This document shows, piece by piece, positions 43,476 through 47,621 of a stretch of DNA of 47,621 nt. Position 1 is the first letter of the stretch; the number at the start of each line of letters is the position of its first letter. The stretch comes from Daejeonella rubra (GTDB lineage: Bacteria > Bacteroidota > Bacteroidia > Sphingobacteriales > Sphingobacteriaceae). The DNA lies in assembly GCF_900103545.1 (NCBI RefSeq), contig NZ_FNHH01000032.1, positions 1 through 47,621 on the forward strand. The letters run 5' to 3'. Position numbers and translations under genes: made by a program. The notes beneath the pieces are model-generated. The model saw only the letters and a list, made by a program, of their open reading frames with translations. It was not told the DNA's origin and did no database searches.

Positions 43476-43880
43476 TCAGCTACCCAATTCCACAATCCTG
43501 TCAAACTCCTCAACCTTCATTCCCATCACAGAAAGTCGGCCCTGCTTAACCAGGCCGATATTTTGCAGGCGTGAATCTGCTTTGATCTGCTCCAGAGTAA
43601 CCGGATGTTTAAGGGTTTCAACTGGCACCAGATCAACCACAACCCAATTTTTATCATCTGTCGTAGGATCCTGATAAGATTCTTTCACCACTTTGGCTAT
43701 CCCTACAACTGATTTGCCTTCATTACTATGATAAAACAGAACAAGGTCGCCCTCCTTCATTTCTCTCAGGTTATTTCGGGCCTGATAATTACGCACACCA
43801 TCCCAGAAGGTACGGCCATCCTGATTGAATTTATCCCAGCTGTATTTAAAAGGTTCTGACTTGACTAACCAATAGTTCAT
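43476..43880 (-). CDS. EVE-domain protein
   Basis: 134 aa from the ATG at 43880 (MNYWLVKSEP); the frame to 43901 adds a non-family N-terminus. The whole protein is an EVE (PUA-like) domain: YWLVKSEPFKYSWDKF, TFWDGVRNYQARNNLREMKEGDLVLFYHS and VVGIAKVVKESYQD. EVE domains have an aromatic pocket that reads modified bases in RNA or DNA. Stand-alone EVE proteins are common and probably housekeeping in this phylum, but the family is also fused to restriction genes. It is divergent from the GIY-YIG gene. Confidence 0.92.
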   Translation of the reverse strand: MNYWLVKSEPFKYSWDKFNQDGRTFWDGVRNYQARNNLREMKEGDLVLFYHSNEGKSVVGIAKVVKESYQDPTTDDKNWVVVDLVPVETLKHPVTLEQIKADSRLQNIGLVKQGRLSVMGMKVEEFDRIVELGS

Positions 43881-43898
43881 ATAAATTTTCCGTTTGGG

Positions 43899-43906
43899 CA
43901 AAACTA
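43899..43906 (-). promoter_or_regulatory. -7 box of the EVE gene
   Basis: Minus-strand TAGTTTTG matches TAnnTTTG, 18 nt before the ATG at 43880. Confidence 0.45.
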
Positions 43907-44051
43907 AGAAATCTGAGGGATTTTTATTAAAGACTCCTTTTGTTTGAGATTTGAGGTAATGATTCTGGATAAATATTGTGCATATTTAATTAGGATAGAT
44001 GTTATTGAAACAATGCATCTAAATTTAGGTGGCTATAAAAGAGACAGAAAA

Positions 44052-44855
44052 ATGATAACGATACAAGAACTACTTTTTAATCGAGGCCTTGACGCAAAGT
44101 CGAAAATTAAACTAGTTCGACACAAGGAGAATAGCAAAGATTTATATAATCTTTATCGGACTGACAAAGCTGAATTTTTTGAGTATCAAAACTCTCAATC
44201 AAATGACGTATTTAACGGTGTTGACTATATTGTTTCATTCATTGGCGAAGAAGGATTTCAATCACGTTTTATTGGCGTTTACAAACTAACCGACAGGAAA
44301 AAGTTTGCAGACGACCATTTTGAATATCAAATGGAAGAAGTCAAAGAACAGTTTGACGACTTAAAAGAACGTGTAATTATCCGCTGGAAAAATGCAATCT
44401 CTTGGCATCAATGGATTAAAAATGAAATGGAAATAATTGAAATCCAACCTGGGCTTCATTACAAAAAATTCACTGACTATTCTGATTTCACTCTAAGCTT
44501 TAACGAATTAAAAGAAATTGTAACTGAACAATATAGCGACTGGAAAAAAATGCTTTCAGTAACAAAAGGCATTTACTTAATTAGTGACACAAAAACAGGT
44601 AAACTTTATGTTGGCTCTGCTTACGGAGAAGAAGGAATTTGGGGGCGTTGGTGTAAATACGTTTTAACGAACGGACACGGAAACAACAAAACTTTAATGG
44701 AGCTTGTTATGGATGACCCAACGCACGGAAATAATTTTCAGTTCTCAATCTTAATGTTGTTGCCACGGACCATTACTGCTGATGAAGCAATTAAAAAAGA
44801 ACGACTTTTTAAAAACAAGCTCGGAACAAATTCTTTCGGACTTAACAATAACTAA
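44052..44855 (+). CDS. GIY-YIG nuclease-domain protein
   Basis: 267 aa from the ATG at 44052, preceded by GAGACAGAAAA; the frame extends upstream to 43944 but without a better start. The C-terminal part (about 170-267) is a GIY-YIG nuclease: GIYLISD-x-KTGKLYVGSAYGEEGIWGRW with the GIY and YVG (YIG) elements, R near the end of the motif and E in IKKERLFKNKLG. The N-terminal 165 residues (LVRHKENSKDLYNLYRTDKAEFFEYQ...) form a domain often seen before GIY-YIG in restriction-like nucleases; its role is unknown. No methylase is next to it. AT-rich gene, consistent with recent acquisition. Activity and target are not known. Confidence 0.85.
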   Translation: MITIQELLFNRGLDAKSKIKLVRHKENSKDLYNLYRTDKAEFFEYQNSQSNDVFNGVDYIVSFIGEEGFQSRFIGVYKLTDRKKFADDHFEYQMEEVKEQFDDLKERVIIRWKNAISWHQWIKNEMEIIEIQPGLHYKKFTDYSDFTLSFNELKEIVTEQYSDWKKMLSVTKGIYLISDTKTGKLYVGSAYGEEGIWGRWCKYVLTNGHGNNKTLMELVMDDPTHGNNFQFSILMLLPRTITADEAIKKERLFKNKLGTNSFGLNNN

Positions 44856-44963
44856 ATTATGAATTCACTATAAATAGTAAAACACACTGGACAGATATTA
44901 AATCTTTCTCAAGTAAAATGTTTCCTTCTATGCAATTTTCTTGGTATCGGTAAACTCAACATT

Positions 44964-45062
44964 ATGACAGTTGAGTTTAAAGCTCGCTTTGATTATATTC
45001 AACATCCTGCGACAGGAGAGTTTGAAAAACAAGAATATAACGTAACAACTGACTTTGAATGA
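44964..45062 (+). pseudogene. possible gene fragment (32 codons)
   Basis: The frame MTVEFKARFDYIQHPATGEF and on is protein-like in composition and ends with TGA right before the palindrome. It has no partner in either direction. It may be a gene remnant or a real small protein; nothing decides between these. Confidence 0.2.
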
Positions 45063-45065
45063 AAT

Positions 45066-45083
45066 CTGTTGTTTAAACAACAG
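45066..45083. promoter_or_regulatory. 18-bp perfect palindrome upstream of the MBL/nuclease pair
   Basis: CTGTTGTTTAAACAACAG reads the same on both strands. It lies about 190 nt before the beta-CASP-like gene and just after a possible gene remnant. Such symmetry suits a dimeric regulator, though a chance hairpin or a dispersed palindrome cannot be excluded. Confidence 0.4.
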
Positions 45084-45269
45084 TCCGAATTAGGGGAGGG
45101 TTACATTATGGGCAAAATGAACTGTTGGGCTTCCATTTTTATTGTTATTTGCTACAGATAAATGCCTTTAATGCGCCATATACGCCAAAACAATAACCTT
45201 TAACAGCAATTCTGTGAGGAAGGGCTAAATCAAACTTTTGATTCTTTTACAAATGTCAAAACTATTCAA

Positions 45270-46517
45270 ATGAAGGCGAAAATATATCGAGGCACAAAAG
45301 AAATTGGAGGGACTTGCGTAGAACTTACAGCAGAAAACGGAAAAATCCTTTGGGTTGACCTGGGTGCACCTCTTGACGACAAAAATCCTGACATTGGCTA
45401 TGCAAACAAGAAAGTTGATGCCTTATTAATTTCCCATCCACATCAAGATCACTTTGGTTTAATGGAAAAGGTTGGAGTTGATGTTCCCATTTACATCGGT
45501 GAACTAGCCTATGATTTTATAAATACAACAAAACTATTCATAGGCCTGCCTCTATTAAAAGGGAATCACAAAAAAAATAAGCCCTGGCAAACTTTTACAA
45601 TTGCTGGCACTTTCAAAATAGAATCCTTTTTAACTGATCATTCAACACCAGAGTCATTTTCGTTTATTATTGAAGCGGATGGAAAAAGAGTTTTTTATAG
45701 TGGGGACTTTAGAGCCACCGGAAGAAAAAAAATAGTTTTTGACAAAATTATTGAAGCCCCGCCTAAAGATATTGATCTGCTTTTGATTGAAGGAACTATG
45801 GTGGAGCGAGCAAACCATATTTATTTAACTGAAGAAAGTGTTGAAGAAGGAATTTATAATGTAATCAAAAAACAAAAAAATATTTCATTTGTAATTAGCT
45901 CGGCACAAAACATTGACCGTCTGGTTTCAATCATTCGGGCATGCAAAAAATCTGGAAAGAAAGTTGTGATCGATGTTTATACCTCCTGGTTATTGGATAT
46001 GCTACATAAACAGTCAGGAAATGTTCCAACTATGGAATGGGAAGAAATTAGAGTCTTTGACCATCCAGGACAAATGGAAAGAATAACTGAAAAATCATTT
46101 GACGAGTTTCGTGCAAGAATACAAACAAACAGAATTGGTCCTGACATTTTTAAGAAACCTTCTGATTTTATTTATTTTGTTCGCAATCCAAATATGAAAT
46201 TAGTAGATAAACTAAGAAAATACGGAAAAATAAATATAATTTATTCTCAATGGGAAGGATACTTAAAAGAAGATCATAAGCAGTATTTCACAGACAACAT
46301 TAATGCTCTTAAAGTAGATAAAGATATAGTATATCACTCAATTCACACAAGCGGACACGCCACTATTCCTGACTTAATGAAGTTTGCGAAAGCAATTAAT
46401 TCAAATAAAATTATCCCAATCCATACTGCTTTTCCTGAAAAATTTAAACAAGAATTCGAGAAAAATGGATTTAGTAATGTTAATCTTTGGGAAGATGGAA
46501 TAGACTATCTAATTTAA
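45270..46517 (+). CDS. metallo-beta-lactamase-fold protein, beta-CASP/RNase J-like
   Basis: 415 aa without signal peptide. The MBL zinc site is present: H56-x-H58-x-D60-H61 (SHPHQDH), H in LTDHSTP (about 123) and D in YSGDFRATG (about 143). The C-terminal part has the beta-CASP-type features HTSGHAT and IPIHTAFPEKF (motifs B and C equivalents), as in RNase J and CPSF-73 nucleases, which cut or degrade RNA. The 415-aa length is shorter than typical RNase J (about 550), so it lacks the C-terminal dimerisation domain. Its stop is 10 nt from the next gene's ATG, so the two form an operon. No housekeeping partner is nearby. RNase activity is inferred from family only. Confidence 0.8.
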   Translation: MKAKIYRGTKEIGGTCVELTAENGKILWVDLGAPLDDKNPDIGYANKKVDALLISHPHQDHFGLMEKVGVDVPIYIGELAYDFINTTKLFIGLPLLKGNHKKNKPWQTFTIAGTFKIESFLTDHSTPESFSFIIEADGKRVFYSGDFRATGRKKIVFDKIIEAPPKDIDLLLIEGTMVERANHIYLTEESVEEGIYNVIKKQKNISFVISSAQNIDRLVSIIRACKKSGKKVVIDVYTSWLLDMLHKQSGNVPTMEWEEIRVFDHPGQMERITEKSFDEFRARIQTNRIGPDIFKKPSDFIYFVRNPNMKLVDKLRKYGKINIIYSQWEGYLKEDHKQYFTDNINALKVDKDIVYHSIHTSGHATIPDLMKFAKAINSNKIIPIHTAFPEKFKQEFEKNGFSNVNLWEDGIDYLI

Positions 46518-46527
46518 TCTTAATAGT

Positions 46528-47226
46528 ATGTTTGAAGAAGAATTAAAATATTTTAAACTTGCTAAAGAACTAAACAAAAAACATCATACCTCTTTACTTG
46601 AAAATCAATTGCATTTCAGAGGTAATCTTAAATCATTTTCAATTGTTTCTGTCAGTCAAAAATCACCAGAATGCGGCAAAAGCGGATTAATATCTAAAGA
46701 GCAAGCAGAAAAGCACCTAAATGTCTCCCCTAAACATTGGCTAAAAAATCCAGGTCGAAAAACTGAAGAAAAGAATTTACAAGCATTTATTATCAATCAT
46801 TCCTTAAACAACAATGGAATTTTACCCTTTGGAGACTTCGAATTTGTAACTTCTGAAATGGTTTTAAAATTGTCAAATGGTAAAAAAATTATTAACGATA
46901 TCCTTGCGATTGATTCCGATAACAAACTGGCAATCATTGAATTAAAATCTATAAGAAATAATAAGGTTAAACAACAAGCAATTGAATTTGAAAAAAAGGT
47001 TAGACTTGATACAACCCCATTAATAAAAGAACTTGTTAAAATAATTACCGGCAAAACGTGGAATGGAAATATAAGGAAAATTGCCGTTTGGCAAGCTCCA
47101 AAATCACAAAGACCAATTTTGTCAAATAACCTTTTAGACGAGGTTGAATTATACAATTACGTATTTGATGGTGAAAGAACAAACGAATACGTAATAATGG
47201 ATAAGGTAACTTTTGCAAAAGAATAA
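46528..47226 (+). CDS. PD-(D/E)XK nuclease-like protein paired with the MBL gene
   Basis: 232 aa, no signal or membrane segment. Residues about 75-200 suggest a PD-(D/E)XK nuclease: E80/E81 in a helix (RKTEEKNLQAFII), D124 (IINDILAID), E138-x-K140 (AIIELKS), and Q149 in the following helix (KVKQQAIEF). The first 70 residues have no recognised domain; CGKSGLISKEQAEKHLNVSPKHWLKNP may be DNA-binding. It starts 10 nt after the MBL gene and is the last gene in the window. The coupling of an RNase-like and a DNase-like protein is not a pair I can name. Confidence 0.6.
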   Translation: MFEEELKYFKLAKELNKKHHTSLLENQLHFRGNLKSFSIVSVSQKSPECGKSGLISKEQAEKHLNVSPKHWLKNPGRKTEEKNLQAFIINHSLNNNGILPFGDFEFVTSEMVLKLSNGKKIINDILAIDSDNKLAIIELKSIRNNKVKQQAIEFEKKVRLDTTPLIKELVKIITGKTWNGNIRKIAVWQAPKSQRPILSNNLLDEVELYNYVFDGERTNEYVIMDKVTFAKE

Positions 47227-47528
47227 AATTGTCATTAATATGCGGATGCTACTGAAATACCATAATAATTCTATTTAAATGCCAACGATAATAAATAATT
47301 AAAAAAATACACCCGACACGCGTGCACTAGCAAATGTTTTGAACCTATTTTTTGATAAGCCGCAATCGCAGCCCCTTAACCAAAAAATATTTCTTTTCCT
47401 TAAACACATCCCAGATAAACATATTAAACATAGTTTTATGTACGTCAATTTTTACATAATTAAGTACATTAAGAATTATCTTCAGGTTAATAACATCTGA
47501 AAAAGCACCTTTTGACCAAAAAAGAAGA
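47227..47528. other. non-coding stretch after the last gene
   Basis: AT-rich sequence with no gene-sized frame or repeat I can identify. It leads to the terminator at 47529. Confidence 0.5.
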
Positions 47529-47564
47529 GGCTGTCTCGAAACACAATTCGAGATGGCCTTTTTT
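47529..47564 (+). terminator. strong intrinsic terminator
   Basis: 12-bp stem GGCTGTCTCGAA/TTCGAGATGGCC (two G-T pairs) with a 6-nt loop, then six T. It probably serves the operon 45270-47226 or the gene beyond the window. Similar GAGGCTGTCTC hairpins occur beside IS elements, but no transposase is visible here. Confidence 0.8.
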
Positions 47565-47621
47565 ATTTAATAAATATATTAATCTCTTTGCTGAGTTTTC
47601 CGTTTCTGGCGGACAATTGAA

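Larger units (their letters stand above)
44856..45269. other. intergenic stretch with a short ORF and a large palindrome
   Basis: About 410 nt with no full gene. A 32-codon frame at 44964-45062 (MTVEFKARFDYIQHPATGEF...) reads like the end or start of a lost gene. The 18-bp palindrome at 45066-45083 is the only strong signal. No promoter of the TAnnTTTG class was found for the downstream pair. Confidence 0.4.

Noticed and set aside
43476..43880. EVE protein as part of the GIY-YIG locus
   Set aside because: It is read in the opposite direction with its own promoter box, and EVE genes are widespread as single genes, so linkage is not supported.
47529..47564. End of an insertion sequence
   Set aside because: The hairpin has the look of sequences beside IS elements, but no transposase or second end is present, and the T run makes a terminator more likely.

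Overview
The window looks like chromosome of a Bacteroidota bacterium, probably of the Sphingobacteriales/Cytophagales kind. Three things point there. There are many signal-peptide and lipoprotein genes. Promoters of the TAnnTTTG type lie before both tRNA genes and several proteins. The gene set is characteristic of the phylum: a TamL-like lipoprotein, a type IX secretion plug-domain (DUF5103) protein, PVC-type cytochrome and DUF1080 proteins. No species can be named from this sequence.

Layout. 311-6909 is a tightly packed run of four exported proteins: a large propeller/HEAT/cytochrome c lipoprotein, a ceramidase-like hydrolase, a sugar-isomerase-like TIM-barrel lipoprotein and a polysaccharide deacetylase. 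7112-10519 encodes an IlvD/Edd sugar-acid dehydratase, an SDR dehydrogenase and an SMP-30 lactonase, which together fit a non-phosphorylative sugar oxidation route. ychF follows (10729-11829), with an unusual repeat-bearing leader.

11949-19505 is a genomic island inserted in the 3' end of a tRNA-Arg(CCG) gene. It is bounded by a diverged direct repeat of about 66 bp and carries a tyrosine recombinase, an HTH excisionase-like protein, a structured-looking non-coding stretch and a three-gene operon: zinc-ribbon PD-(D/E)XK nuclease, type IIG-like restriction-methylase and FRG-domain protein. This is the best candidate for a poorly described anti-phage system.

19532-43880 is mostly chromosomal core: ppc, a DUF1080 protein, an endonuclease/exonuclease/phosphatase lipoprotein, a CBM9-like protein, a TraB-like protein, a patatin with outer-membrane barrel, TamL, an rRNA/tRNA methyltransferase, tRNA-Cys, pyrD, an isoprenylcysteine methyltransferase-like protein, an AsmA-like protein, an ABC-F ATPase, the DUF5103 protein, an acyl-CoA thioesterase and an EVE protein. 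Repeat families cluster at 42283-42668 and 43312-43460.

44052-47226 is a second accessory-looking stretch. It holds a GIY-YIG nuclease gene and, after a gap with an 18-bp perfect palindrome, a two-gene unit of a beta-CASP-like metallo-beta-lactamase protein and a PD-(D/E)XK protein. I do not recognise this pair as a named system.
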